A stretch of DNA of 40,971 bases from Candidatus Limnocylindrales bacterium (GTDB taxonomy: Bacteria > Desulfobacterota > Binatia > UBA1149 > CAITLU01): NCBI GenBank assembly GCA_035626395.1, contig DASPNR010000035.1, forward strand, positions 1 to 40,971, read 5' to 3'. This document shows, one piece after another, positions 1 to 8,083 of the stretch. Below the pieces are notes generated by a model. The model was not told the origin of the DNA. It saw only the letters and a program-made list of their open reading frames with translations, and did not search any database. The position numbers and the translations under genes were made by a program. Numbering within the stretch: the stretch's first letter is position 1; the number at the start of each line of letters is the position of its first letter.

Positions 1-137
1 CGGAGCTGTTCGAGTGCCTGCTCGCCTTTCAGCTGCTGCAGGCCCAGTTCGAGGTGCGCCTTCAGCTGCGCGAGCTGCACGTCGCGCTCGCCCTTGACGG
101 CATCCGTGTCGATGATGCGCTGCAGCTCCTGGACCTT
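1..137. repeat. Terminal direct repeat, left copy
   Basis: These 137 bases recur exactly at the right end of the window. Both copies encode the same stretch of the portal gene in the same frame, so joining the ends restores one continuous portal gene. This is best read as the overlap of a circular or circularly permuted assembly, giving a 40,834 bp unit. It is less likely to be a true short terminal repeat of the virion DNA. Confidence 0.95.
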
Positions 138-2009
138 CGCCATGGCCGCTTCGACCATCTGCTGTGCCTGGGCGAGCTGCTGCTGGACCTGCGGCGGCAG
201 CACCTGGCCGCCGTCCTTCGCCTGCTTGACGGGCGCCGGCAGCATCGTCTCGAGCCGTTTGGCCATCTCGTCGCCAATCGGCCCGAGGTTCTTCAACTTG
301 ATGACGAGGTCGCCGATGAGCGCGAAGACCTCCGGCCGCGCGCCGATGAGCGTGTCGGCGAATGTGCTCGCCTGCTCACGCTCGCTCTCGAAGCTGGGGC
401 CGGTCGAGATCGTCACGTCGTAATCGCCCTCGGTCAGGATGATGGGCTGCTGCGACTCCTCGTCGACGGTGTTCGGATCGTTGATGCGCAGCTGGATCGG
501 CGTGTCGTCCGGCTTGCGCACGTGAATATCGCGCGCCGTGTCGTAGTAGTGGGGAATCAGGTCGTTCAAGACGACGCCGCAGTGCCGGAGCGCGTCCTCG
601 TAGTGGTCGATGAAGTGATACGAGCCCTTTTGCGCGCTCGTCTCGATCTGCCGGAGTGCGACGCCGCTCTTTTCGTTGCGCCGCTGGGCCTGCGTCGGGA
701 GAAACCCGCTACCCATCGCCGACTGGATGGCCCGGCGAGCCGCTTCAGCGCCGACCTCGAGGCCGGCAATCGGCGGCTCGTACGGTTGCCGCGCAGGGAA
801 TGACAGCACGGTCCCTGCCGGCACACCCTCGACGGTCGGCTTCACCGTGACGACGGCGACTGGCTCGTGCAGCGACTTCTGGAGGTTCTTCAACTGCGCG
901 GGCGTGAGTTGCCCCTCGTACGCGAAGTACGGGAACTTCGGCGTCATACCTACGAGCTCCGCCTCGCATGAGCGGTAGTAGCAGTAGAGCATGTAGGGAT
1001 CGCGGGCCAGGCGAATGAGCGACAGAACCTTGCGTTTCGGACCATTCCCTTCGTCGACCCAGATCACTTTGCCGAGGCACGCGACGATCGGGATGTACTC
1101 GCCTGGCCAGTCGACCGTTTTGAAGATCTCGAGACCGTTGGTGAGCTTTTGACAGACGTACGGCGCGTCGACCTCACGCTCGCGGATGACGCGACCTTTC
1201 TCCGCGCGCCAGTCGGCATCGGTCATCGTGTCGCGCCAGACCGCCTGCGGTTCCCCGTCCTTTGGATGTGTCGGATGCGGCAACAGCACCAGCGTGCGCG
1301 GCTTGGACTCGATAGCCCAGGCCTCCGCGACCCACACTTTCTTGTCGTTCAGCCAGAGCGGCCCCGCCTCACTGAAGACGTTGTTGCCCGAGAAGTTCTT
1401 GATCGTCGCGCCGCGAAACAGCGGGTTGCGCTTGAAGTCCTCGTGCAGCCAGGCCTCGCGCACGAAGGCGTACCGCTGATCGCTCATGTCCGGACGGAGC
1501 GCGTCAGGGTCCGGCGTCACCAGGTCGGGATTAACGATCGGATCGATGCGCAGCTCCTGGTCGAAGCTGCGGGCGGTGGGTTTGTCCACGGTGCGCTGCG
1601 CGTACGTGGCGGAGACCCGCAGAAACCCGTACCCACGCTGGACCGCGTTCTCGAATGCGGTGGTGTACGCCATCTGCGCGTGCGACTTGTATTCGATCTG
1701 GCGAATCAGGTTCGCGCGCGCGTTGGCGAGGGCGTCGTTGGCGCCGTTGCCGGTCGCCGTGATCCGGATCGCGCGCTTCGACGCGCGGACGTCGTTCACG
1801 AGCTGATTGACGTACTGCCCGAGCTCGTCGAGCGAGAGCACCGGGCGCTTCGCCTCCTCGCGCGCCCGGCGATCCTTCGGATCCCACGGGTCGCCGGCGA
1901 TGTAGCGCATGTCCTTGGCGCCTTCCTCGCGGATCGGCTGCCACTCGTTATGCGCGTATTCGAAGCGCTCGCGGAGTTCCTTCAGCGCGCCGTCGTCGGT
2001 GTCGGCCAT
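1..2009 (-). CDS. P22-type portal protein (N-terminal part; continues at 40971-40684)
   Basis: This is the dodecameric portal at the DNA-entry vertex, through which terminase packages DNA and to which neck proteins attach. My translation from ATG 2009 begins MADTDDGALKELRERF and stays open to the window edge. It then continues in frame through the right-end copy to a TGA at 40684, giving about 719 aa, close to P22 gp1 (725 aa). Family hallmarks seen: an early helical segment with RYIAGDPWD, a VNQLVNDVRASKRAIRI segment, a long mixed core, and a Q-rich coiled C-terminus (QVQQQLAQAQQ) resembling the P22 portal barrel. It follows the small gene ending at 2012 by 2 nt, inside the terminase-portal operon. 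Annotation as a P22_portal family member is confident; exact barrel length is inferred. Confidence 0.93.
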   Translation of the reverse strand, partial: MADTDDGALKELRERFEYAHNEWQPIREEGAKDMRYIAGDPWDPKDRRAREEAKRPVLSLDELGQYVNQLVNDVRASKRAIRITATGNGANDALANARANLIRQIEYKSHAQMAYTTAFENAVQRGYGFLRVSATYAQRTVDKPTARSFDQELRIDPIVNPDLVTPDPDALRPDMSDQRYAFVREAWLHEDFKRNPLFRGATIKNFSGNNVFSEAGPLWLNDKKVWVAEAWAIESKPRTLVLLPHPTHPKDGEPQAVWRDTMTDADWRAEKGRVIREREVDAPYVCQKLTNGLEIFKTVDWPGEYIPIVACLGKVIWVDEGNGPKRKVLSLIRLARDPYMLYCYYRSCEAELVGMTPKFPYFAYEGQLTPAQLKNLQKSLHEPVAVVTVKPTVEGVPAGTVLSFPARQPYEPPIAGLEVGAEAARRAIQSAMGSGFLPTQAQRRNEKSGVALRQIETSAQKGSYHFIDHYEDALRHCGVVLNDLIPHYYDTARDIHVRKPDDTPIQLRINDPNTVDEESQQPIILTEGDYDVTISTGPSFESEREQASTFADTLIGARPEVFALIGDLVIKLKNLGPIGDEMAKRLETMLPAPVKQAKDGGQVLPPQVQQQLAQAQQMVEAAMAKVQELQRIIDTDAVKGERDVQLAQLKAHLELGLQQLKGEQALEQL

Positions 2010-2011
2010 GG

Positions 2012-2278
2012 TCAGACGTGCCGCGTGAAGATGCGATCCTTACACCCGCACCGGAGCCGGATCTCGCCGCCGAGCAGCGGCTCACGCCGAATCGTCGGAT
2101 CCGGACACGCCGGCGCCTCGCACCGGAACACGAGCGCCAGCGCGCGGCCCTTCAGCAGCTTGCTGGCCTTCTCGATCGCGCGCCATTCGTCGAACGTCCA
2201 CACCTCGCGGGCGCGGGCGTGCTCTTCGGGGACGTAGAGACCGGCGGCGTTCGGCTTGAAGCCAGCGGTGGGGACCAT
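2012..2278 (-). CDS. Small Cys-rich protein between terminase and portal
   Basis: An 88 aa protein of unknown function. Its C-terminal half has Cys residues spaced like a zinc-binding knuckle (FRCEAPACPDP, then RLRCGCKDR), suggesting a small zinc ribbon. The N-terminal half has an amphipathic stretch around WTFDEWRAIEKA. Its ATG overlaps the TGA of the upstream 55 aa gene (TGATG), and its own stop is 2 nt before the portal ATG, so it is translationally coupled in the packaging operon. Position suggests a head-assembly or packaging accessory, but nothing in the sequence proves that. Confidence 0.7.
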   Translation of the reverse strand: MVPTAGFKPNAAGLYVPEEHARAREVWTFDEWRAIEKASKLLKGRALALVFRCEAPACPDPTIRREPLLGGEIRLRCGCKDRIFTRHV

Positions 2279-2445
2279 CAGGCGTGCCCCTGCGGGGCGG
2301 GGATGACGGCGACGAGCGCGGCGCCGTGCGGCCAGTCCCGTGCGGCCTCAGCGGCTTCGCGCTGCTGGTCGGCGAGCTCGCGGGCGACGCGGGCGAAGGC
2401 GACGCGGGCGCAGAAGTCGTGCACCGTGCGCTCGGTGGGGGTCAC
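2278..2445 (-). CDS. Hypothetical 55 aa protein
   Basis: A short frame starting at GTG 2445 (MTPTERTVHDFC) and ending in a TGA that overlaps the next ATG. It is Ala/Arg-rich, with a predicted helix (VARELADQQREAAEA) and a hydrophobic tail (AALVAVIPAP). Support comes from the stop-start overlap and from filling the only gap between two coupled genes. No family is recognised. A longer in-frame extension upstream into the repeat element at 2466-2495 is possible but lacks a good start. Confidence 0.5.
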   Translation of the reverse strand: MTPTERTVHDFCARVAFARVARELADQQREAAEAARDWPHGAALVAVIPAPQGHA

Positions 2446-2465
2446 GCGCAGCAGAATGCGCGAAT

Positions 2466-2495
2466 GGTTGAGATCGGCGCAACCGATTACACGGT
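2466..2495 (-). repeat. Intergenic repeat element, copy A
   Basis: One of three related copies (others at about 5171-5205 and 40427-40456). On the minus strand the core reads GTGTAATCGGTTGCGC followed by CGATCTCAACC. A related CGACTCAACC lies just upstream, and ATCGG-TTGCG-CCGAT can form a hairpin. The element overlaps the TAA stop of the 148 aa gene. Similarity to the copy at 40427 continues some 25 bases past the core. Function unknown: protein-binding site, promoter or processing signal are all possible. Confidence 0.8.
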
Positions 2496-2933
2496 TGAGT
2501 CGGGGTCGACGATCGTCTGGATGTGCTGAAAGTAGTCGCGCACCTCTGGCACGAACTGCGACCCAGACCCGTCACCGGCGAGCTCGTAGCGCAAGATGCC
2601 GTTCACTTGGCGCTGCCCGCGCGCATCTTCGGTCGGCGGGTGTTGCTCGATCACTCGCCATCGCCGTCCGCCGAGCGCAAATTCGTCGCCAGGCCGCAGT
2701 TTGTCGGCCGGCACGCTGTACAGGTTGCCGACGAGAGCGTTCGCCGCTGTTTTGAGGTAGCTGGCGCGCAGTTGTCGCGAGAGCCAGACGAGGCGCGCCA
2801 TGGCCGGATCCGCCGGCGGGTCCGCTTCGGTCTCTGCCCACTCCCGCGCCAGCGCCGCCAGGCGGGCGTCAATCAGCTGCTCGCGAAAAGCCCGTTCGAG
2901 GAACAGCGCGAGCGTCACGTCGTCACGCGTCAT
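2487..2933 (-). CDS. Hypothetical protein downstream of TerL
   Basis: A 148 aa protein starting MTRDDVTLALFLERAF. The ATG overlaps the TerL stop (ATGA), which favours this start; an alternative ATG lies 6 nt upstream. The N-terminal two-thirds is helical. The middle has an AALVGNLYSVPADKLRPGDE segment and a short beta-rich part (RRWRVIEQHPP). The C-terminus carries the repeat element in its stop codon. No family recognised. Location between terminase and portal suggests a packaging or head role by context only. Confidence 0.72.
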   Translation of the reverse strand: MTRDDVTLALFLERAFREQLIDARLAALAREWAETEADPPADPAMARLVWLSRQLRASYLKTAANALVGNLYSVPADKLRPGDEFALGGRRWRVIEQHPPTEDARGQRQVNGILRYELAGDGSGSQFVPEVRDYFQHIQTIVDPDSTV

Positions 2934-4372
2934 CCCCATGGGCTCACCGGCCGATACGGCTCGGGCTCTTCCTCCTCGACCGGCTTCTTCCACGGCGCCC
3001 CGAAGTTCACCTCGAGGTACTCCGCGCAGTTCTGGCCGTGCTCATACCAGCCGTCCTTCTTCGGCACCCGCACGGGCTTGTTGTTGACGCTCACCGTGTG
3101 CGGCGACCAGACGTAGCCGGCCTCGAACCCGTCGGTAAGGAACCGATCCACGACGACGTTGTCGGCCGAGATGCGCAGCCAGCGATCACTGTTCGACACG
3201 AGGAAGGCCTCGCTCCCGTCCGCCGCCCGCTTGCGCATCTGCCCCGCCATGCGCTCGATCATCGCCAGGCGCACGATCGGGGAGTTGCTGTCGGGCACGG
3301 ACCGCGGGTGGACGCCCTTCTCACGCAGCGTGGCGACCGCCCCCTTCGTGCCGTGACTCGTGTCGGTCGCGCCGGCCGGGTCGCAGCACTCGGCGATCTC
3401 GATCGCGCCCGGGAACCAGAGCGCGCGGTAGTGCAGCACCAGATCCATGAACGCGTCGAGATAGAGCGACTGCCCCAGGATGCCGGCGAGGAACCGCGCC
3501 TGGCCGAACGCGCTGATCTGTTTGAACACGACGCAGGGATGGTGCTTGCCGAAGTCGAGCGCCATCAGCAGCCGCAGCGTCGCGTCGAACTCCGCCGGGC
3601 CCTCGTGCCGCTTCCGCTCGAACGCGCCCTTGTAGACCGGCTCGCCGATGACGTTCAGCCCGCGCTTGCCGAGCACCATTGTGCGGTGCTTCGGGTGCGA
3701 CGGCGGATAGAGCCGCTCAAGCGTCGGGATGACCTCCGGCGCCAGGTTGTGGGCATTGTCGTGCACGCTCAGGGAGATGTACTTGCGCTGCGGGAGAAAA
3801 CGATTGTCGGTCGGGAACTCACGGGCGATCCAGTGCGTTTCCTCGACCGCGTTCGGCGAGATGGTGATCTGGTGCGGAAAGCCCTTCTGCGAGAGCCGCG
3901 CCGCGAGCTCGAGGTACACGTCGTGCGGCAGCTCCTCGGCCTGGTCGACGTAGACCCGTGACAACGTCAGGCCGCGGAACTTCGCATAGCGCAGCGTCTG
4001 ATCCTGCGTCTTCAGTCCGCGGATGTAGACGCGCGCCTTGTTCGGGAGCTCGTCGTACTGCTCCTCGGCGTGCCACTTGAGCGCGACGCCGGCCTTCGCG
4101 CAGATCGCGCGCCACACCGGTTTCAGGAGTGAATGCGTCGCGTCGTCGGTCCAGCGACACAACATGCCGTGCATGCCGGGGTGATTGAGATAGGCGTTGA
4201 GCTCCTTCCAGAGGCAGATGGTCGTCTTGCTGGCGCGGAGCGCGCCCTCGACGTCGAGCTCGCGCGTGGTGTCCTTCAGCGCGACCGACTGCTGGCCGCG
4301 CCAGTGCATGCGGCACTCGTCGTCGGCCGGCGGCGGCAGCGTAGCCGCGGCGGCCTTACGCCGGCGTGCCAT
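2930..4372 (-). CDS. terL: Terminase large subunit (ATPase-nuclease)
   Basis: The packaging motor: it hydrolyses ATP to pump DNA through the portal and cuts the concatemer. It has 480 aa, usual for TerL. Walker A-like GALRASKT sits at residues 43-50, with Ser rather than Gly before the Lys, as in some TerL families. A Walker B-like VYVDQAEEL (about 140-148) has its acidic pair intact. The C-terminal RNase H-fold nuclease shows acidic residues in MALDFGKHHP (D273) and CCDPAGA (D331). It overlaps the upstream TerS candidate by 17 nt and the downstream gene by ATGA. A P22-type portal and headful packaging are consistent with it. Confidence 0.92.
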   Translation of the reverse strand: MARRRKAAAATLPPPADDECRMHWRGQQSVALKDTTRELDVEGALRASKTTICLWKELNAYLNHPGMHGMLCRWTDDATHSLLKPVWRAICAKAGVALKWHAEEQYDELPNKARVYIRGLKTQDQTLRYAKFRGLTLSRVYVDQAEELPHDVYLELAARLSQKGFPHQITISPNAVEETHWIAREFPTDNRFLPQRKYISLSVHDNAHNLAPEVIPTLERLYPPSHPKHRTMVLGKRGLNVIGEPVYKGAFERKRHEGPAEFDATLRLLMALDFGKHHPCVVFKQISAFGQARFLAGILGQSLYLDAFMDLVLHYRALWFPGAIEIAECCDPAGATDTSHGTKGAVATLREKGVHPRSVPDSNSPIVRLAMIERMAGQMRKRAADGSEAFLVSNSDRWLRISADNVVVDRFLTDGFEAGYVWSPHTVSVNNKPVRVPKKDGWYEHGQNCAEYLEVNFGAPWKKPVEEEEPEPYRPVSPWG

Positions 4373-4640
4373 CTTCGTGCACGTGGACGATCTTCTTGAT
4401 GACCATCGAGAGGTCCCCGCCCTCGGGCCCGGTGATCGCTTGCGGGGCCTTGCCGTGGGCGCGATCGAGGATCTCCTTCGCGGCGGCGATGCGCGCGCGG
4501 TCGTCGGCCTTCGGGTTCTTCATGATCGCGACGAGCGTCTTGATCGCCTCGTCGGAGTGCTTCGCAGCCGCGGCTTTCACGTCGGCGGTCGCTTTATTCG
4601 GCGTGCCTTTGCGACGGCCGCCGGTCTTCTGGCCCTTCAT
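4356..4640 (-). CDS. Probable terminase small subunit / DNA-binding packaging protein
   Basis: A 94 aa protein with a basic N-terminus (KTGGRRKGTPNK), a motif seen in a widespread family of small phage proteins encoded just before TerL. A helical core follows (AAAKHSDEAIKTLV, ARIAAAKEILDRAHGKA). The 17 nt overlap with terL and its size support a role in recognising DNA for packaging. The family is often only annotated as hypothetical, so the TerS call rests mainly on position. Confidence 0.65.
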   Translation of the reverse strand: MKGQKTGGRRKGTPNKATADVKAAAAKHSDEAIKTLVAIMKNPKADDRARIAAAKEILDRAHGKAPQAITGPEGGDLSMVIKKIVHVHEDGTPA

Positions 4641-4652
4641 GTCTAGATCGCT

Positions 4653-4871
4653 CTACTTTTGAAAACTGTCGATCGCCTGCTCGATCGGCCGAGCGAGGAC
4701 GTTCATCGCCGGGTGCAGACAGCGCCGCAGCAAATCTGCACGATCCTCCTCAATGCGGCCCAGGTCGATAACCCACGCAGCGAACGGCTTTTCGCCGGCG
4801 TCGATGCGCGCCTGCAGCCGCGTGCCGGTGTCATCACCCTCGAACAACTCCGCGCGCAGCACCAGAATCAC
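4653..4871 (-). CDS. Hypothetical 72 aa protein
   Basis: Starts at GTG 4871, overlapping the TGA of the upstream wHTH gene (GTGA coupling), and ends 12 nt before the TerS candidate. Sequence features: a short beta start (VILVLRAELFEGDD), then AAWVIDLGRIEEDRADLL, ending in an amphipathic helix. No Cys pairs, membrane segment or recognised family. It may belong to the packaging initiation group by position. Confidence 0.6.
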   Translation of the reverse strand: MILVLRAELFEGDDTGTRLQARIDAGEKPFAAWVIDLGRIEEDRADLLRRCLHPAMNVLARPIEQAIDSFQK

Positions 4872-5170
4872 AACCGCTCCTTGGGAATGACTTTCAGCGT
4901 CCGCGAGCTGGCCGCGCGCTGGTACGACCGCTGATAGACGCCGGCGCGACGGCCGCCCGGCTTCGTGCCGACCTTCACGACGCGCCCGGTCCGCAGCAGG
5001 TAGTGCACCCACGAGTGCGCGGTTTTCCAGGGCCACCTGAGCGCCGCCGCGACGTCGGCGATGGTGCGCGGCTGTTTGAGGGCGCGCAGCACTCTGCGGA
5101 CCATGCGGCCGTCGTGGGCGGGCCGATCGCCGTCGTCGTCGAATCTCACGGCGTCCACATCAGAGTGCAT
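4868..5170 (-). CDS. Winged-helix DNA-binding protein
   Basis: A 100 aa protein with a likely winged-helix fold at about residues 25-80: MVRRVLRALKQPRTIADVAAALRW-type helices, a recognition helix near WKTAHSWVHYLL, and a wing at RTGRVVKVGTKPGG. The C-terminus is basic. It begins immediately downstream of repeat copy B and is coupled by GTGA to the next gene. Plausible roles are a late regulator or a DNA-recognition component of packaging. Both are inference; the fold call is moderately secure. Confidence 0.68.
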   Translation of the reverse strand: MHSDVDAVRFDDDGDRPAHDGRMVRRVLRALKQPRTIADVAAALRWPWKTAHSWVHYLLRTGRVVKVGTKPGGRRAGVYQRSYQRAASSRTLKVIPKERL

Positions 5171-5205
5171 GGTTGAGTCGGCGGGCGCAAACGATTACAC
5201 GGTCA
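5171..5205 (-). repeat. Intergenic repeat element, copy B
   Basis: A divergent copy of the element at 2466 and 40427. On the minus strand it has GACCGTGTAATCG, then TTTGCGCC, then CCGACTCAACC directly before the ATG at 5170. The hairpin-forming CCGAT half of the other copies is not kept here, but the GTGTAATCG, TTGCGCC and CTCAACC blocks are. It sits exactly in the gap between two genes. Confidence 0.72.
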
Positions 5206-5862
5206 CTCGCCGATGCGGCCGCGCAGCACGGCACGCTCAAGCTCGGTGAGGTCCCACACGGCGACGACGGCGTAGAACGGTCCACCGAGCGGCTTCAGAA
5301 GCATCGGATCGCGGGGCGCTTCGCGCGTCCACACCGCCTCCCACAAGATGCAGAACCGCTCAAGGCTCGCCTTCGGACGCAACTCCGCGGGCACCGTCGG
5401 CGTGAGGGCCTTCGCCTTTCGTGACCAATCACTGGGGCGATTCACGTATTGGGCGGTGTTCCGCTCGTTGTTCCAGCGCGTAGACCAGGTCTCAAACGTG
5501 CCAGCGGGCAGTTCGGCACGGGTCGATGCCGCAGGGCGACCGCGGTAATACTTACCAGGGTCGTAGCCGGTGAACACCGCCCCGCCGCCGGCGAACATCT
5601 CCACCCAGCAGTGCGCCTTGTCGGCCCGGCCGATGGCGAGCTTCGGGTAGAAGTCTGCACCGAGACCGGCGGCGCGCATGGTGTGCGGCAGGTCGATAAC
5701 GGGGTTGCCGCGCGCGATCTCGCGATACGCGCGCATCAAGGCGGCGTCCTCGTTGCGCCGGCGCTGATCCTCGGCGTCGCGATCGCGGGTCACGAGTTTG
5801 CGGTACTCGAGGTACGCCTTCCGGGCTTGGGTGCGCGGCATTACGAGCGTGACGGCGTGCAT
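5203..5862 (-). CDS. Hypothetical protein downstream of the helicase
   Basis: A 219 aa protein. The start at ATG 5862 is chosen for the strong AGGAGG 4 nt upstream. An ATG at 5841 overlapping the helicase stop (TAATG) is the alternative, giving 212 aa. The N-terminal third is a basic helix (RKAYLEYRKLVTRDRDAE). The middle is Trp/Gly-rich (HCWVEMFAGGG, KYYRGRPAAS). The C-terminus reads FYAVVAVWDLTELERAVL. I recognise no family. It is the last gene before repeat copy B. Confidence 0.68.
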   Translation of the reverse strand: MHAVTLVMPRTQARKAYLEYRKLVTRDRDAEDQRRRNEDAALMRAYREIARGNPVIDLPHTMRAAGLGADFYPKLAIGRADKAHCWVEMFAGGGAVFTGYDPGKYYRGRPAASTRAELPAGTFETWSTRWNNERNTAQYVNRPSDWSRKAKALTPTVPAELRPKASLERFCILWEAVWTREAPRDPMLLKPLGGPFYAVVAVWDLTELERAVLRGRIGE

Positions 5863-7094
5863 GGGGCCTCCTGTGCGTTGCGAAACGTGGCGGGCCCGCG
5901 CGGCGGCCCGAAATACACATTGGTGAGCGGGACGCCGTTCGACACGATGACCCACTGGTCACCTTTCGGCCCGCCCGGCTGCATGTGCAGATCCTCGATG
6001 CGCCCGAAACGCGTCACCAGGTCGACCAGGTCGACGACGTGCGCGGTCGGTTTCGAGGGATGCGGACGCAGCACGCGCCCGACCATCTGGTAGTAGAGCG
6101 CCAGCGACATCGTCGGCCGCGCGAGCACGACGGTCGTCAGCTCGGGATAGTCGAACCCCACGGTAAGCACGCCAACGTTCGTGACGACGCGGATCCGCCC
6201 GTCGCGAAACCCCTGCAGGATGCCGGCGCGCTCATGGTCCGGCGTGTCCGCGGTGACGACTGCGGCGCCCGGGATGGCCTGCGCGAGGGCACGCGCTTCG
6301 TCCGTGAACCGCGTGAAGACGAGGACGTTCCGATGGCCCTCGGCGAGCAGCTGCTCGACGCGGGCCCGGAGCCGCGCGGCGAAGCCGATCTCCGCGAAGT
6401 GCTGCTGCACCGCCTGGTTGTCGTAATCCGCGCCGGTCGAATTCAACCGGAGCTGCGCCTGGTCGAGGAGCGGCTCGCGGTGATACGCGATCGGCGCCAG
6501 GAAGCCGGCGCGAAACAACGGCGCCAGGTTCGTGTACTGCACGACGTCCTGGAACACCCGCGGCCGCGTCCGCGTGAGGAAGCGCAACTGCGAGCCGAGT
6601 GCATTCGAGGCGAGCCGATAGGGCGTCGCTGTGAGCCCCAGGATGCGCGCGTGCTGCAGGCCGTCGAGAAACTGGCGATACATGCCCTGTTTTGCGTTCA
6701 CGAGGTGACACTCGTCGATCAGCACGTAGCGGAATGCTTGGAACTGCGCGGCGTGCTTGACGACGCTGCCGATCGTCGCGAGCGTGATCGCGCCGATGCG
6801 CTTGCGATTGAGCGAGGCCGAGAAGATCTCCGGCGCGTAGCCGTAGCCGCGCAGCTTCTCGGCGTTCTGCGCGAGGATCTCGCGTGAGGGCTGGAACACG
6901 ATACAGGGCGCGTCGAGCGCCGTCGCGATCGCCGCGATGATGAGCGACTTGCCGGATCCGGTCGGCGCGACGATGACGCCGTGGCGGCCCGTGAACCGCC
7001 GATCAGTCAGATACATCCGCGCGCGCTTGACGGCGTTGTCCTGGTAGACGCGCAACTGGTAGCCGGTCGACGCGGCGGCAAGCAGGCTGCTCAT
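5841..7094 (-). CDS. SF2 DEAD/DEAH-type helicase
   Basis: A 417 aa superfamily-2 helicase, probably used in replication, recombination or transcription-linked DNA/RNA remodelling. Motifs in order: Q-like region LRVYQDNAV (14-22), Walker A PTGSGKS (44-50), DECH (127-130), TATP (155-158), C-terminal RecA domain with VLVFTRFTDEA (257-267), and motif VI QMVGRVLRP (336-344). The start at 7094 overlaps the previous stop (ATGA); the frame is open further upstream, but that part looks non-coding. Length and motif set match phage ResIII/UvsW-like helicases. It could serve origin opening or branch migration alongside the VRR-NUC nuclease. Confidence 0.9.
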   Translation of the reverse strand: MSSLLAAASTGYQLRVYQDNAVKRARMYLTDRRFTGRHGVIVAPTGSGKSLIIAAIATALDAPCIVFQPSREILAQNAEKLRGYGYAPEIFSASLNRKRIGAITLATIGSVVKHAAQFQAFRYVLIDECHLVNAKQGMYRQFLDGLQHARILGLTATPYRLASNALGSQLRFLTRTRPRVFQDVVQYTNLAPLFRAGFLAPIAYHREPLLDQAQLRLNSTGADYDNQAVQQHFAEIGFAARLRARVEQLLAEGHRNVLVFTRFTDEARALAQAIPGAAVVTADTPDHERAGILQGFRDGRIRVVTNVGVLTVGFDYPELTTVVLARPTMSLALYYQMVGRVLRPHPSKPTAHVVDLVDLVTRFGRIEDLHMQPGGPKGDQWVIVSNGVPLTNVYFGPPRGPATFRNAQEAPCTPSRS

Positions 7095-7279
7095 GCGTGG
7101 GGTCCGACGCGGTGCCGCTTCTTCGGCATGGTCATACTCGGTTTCCGCTTCTCGGGCAGATCGGGCTTCGCGTCCTCGCGCATCGGTTCCGCCGTCGACG
7201 CCGAAATGCCGGACGGGATCCGCGCCCAGCTGCACACGCGACACTGGCGACGGCCGCAATCGCGGAGGGCGCAGCACAT
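7091..7279 (-). CDS. Small Cys-rich protein
   Basis: A 62 aa protein with Cys clustered at the N-terminus (MCCALRDCGRRQCRVC), suggesting a small metal-binding knuckle, and a basic Pro/Lys-rich tail (EKRKPSMTMPKKRH). It ends with an ATGA overlap onto the helicase start and begins 4 nt after the preceding gene. No function recognised. Tight coupling is the main support that it is real. Confidence 0.55.
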   Translation of the reverse strand: MCCALRDCGRRQCRVCSWARIPSGISASTAEPMREDAKPDLPEKRKPSMTMPKKRHRVGPHA

Positions 7280-7283
7280 CGGC

Positions 7284-7505
7284 TCAGCCTCGCTGTTCCT
7301 CGCGGCTCGCGTGTTCGTAGAGCCACACGTACGCCTGGCGCCGCACCGTCGGATCGATCGGCCGCGCCGAGCCGTGGAGCTCCGCGAGCAGGGCGACGAT
7401 CACCCGCTCGGCGGCGCGCAGCTCCTTCTCGCGCGACTGTGCCAGCGCGAGGTCGATCGTGCGCTCGAGCGCCGGCGTGTCGTCGAGATGCGGCATGTCA
7501 GGCAT
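7284..7505 (-). CDS. Hypothetical helical protein
   Basis: A 73 aa acidic-helical protein (ALERTIDLALAQSREKEL, RAAERVIVALLAELHG) starting 1 nt after the methyltransferase stop; a second in-frame ATG lies 9 nt downstream. The C-terminus (RRQAYVWLYEHASREEQ) looks like a further helix. No family recognised. It belongs to the replication-block operon by spacing. Confidence 0.6.
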   Translation of the reverse strand: MPDMPHLDDTPALERTIDLALAQSREKELRAAERVIVALLAELHGSARPIDPTVRRQAYVWLYEHASREEQRG

Positions 7506-7506
7506 G

Positions 7507-8049
7507 TCAGGCGATCGACTTCTTCTCAATCGGCAGCCCGAGCTGACCGCCGAGCCAACGGTTGTATCTGATCGCCGGCCCGCGCGTGAAGAACGGCCGC
7601 GACATGCGTTTCCCACCGGGTTGCACGCGGAACACCTGCAGGCACCGCACCGCGCAGCTGTCCCCGACGCGCACGAGCCAGCTACGATCGAGCCGCAGTC
7701 GGTCACTACCACCGTTCGCGATCCACATCGTGTGAAACCAGATCACGCGCTCTTTCGCGATGAACGCGGCACCGCGGAGCAGCTGCTGTTTCATCTGCTG
7801 GTTAATCGACACATACGGCGGATCGAGAATGACGACGTCGAACGCGTCCTGACGAAACGGAGGCAACCATGCGTCCGCGATCACGTCTGGCCGCACGATG
7901 GGATCGATATCGATTCGCGTGCCGAAACGGGCTCGGCCGCCGAACAGATGACAGACGCGCTTGCCAGCCGTCATCGCTCGCAAGTGCCGATCGACGGCTG
8001 GCGGGAATGACCAGCCGTTGCCGAACGCTTCCGTTGGTTGCTGCACCAC
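7507..8049 (-). CDS. DNA methyltransferase (amino-MTase, DPPY motif)
   Basis: A 180 aa Rossmann-type DNA methyltransferase. The catalytic motif IV is ILDPPYV (DPPY at 76-79), typical of N6-adenine and some N4-cytosine enzymes. An AdoMet-binding segment is seen at VCHLFGGRARFGTRIDID (32-49). It is short, with no obvious target-recognition domain beyond the C-terminal 80 residues. The start is GTG 8049, followed by a second GTG. No restriction endonuclease is adjacent, so it is likely a solitary phage methylase protecting DNA from host restriction or marking it. Target specificity cannot be read from sequence. Confidence 0.82.
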   Translation of the reverse strand: MVQQPTEAFGNGWSFPPAVDRHLRAMTAGKRVCHLFGGRARFGTRIDIDPIVRPDVIADAWLPPFRQDAFDVVILDPPYVSINQQMKQQLLRGAAFIAKERVIWFHTMWIANGGSDRLRLDRSWLVRVGDSCAVRCLQVFRVQPGGKRMSRPFFTRGPAIRYNRWLGGQLGLPIEKKSIA

Positions 8050-8083
8050 AGCACGCCGATCGGGCGACGACCGCCCCCCCCTG

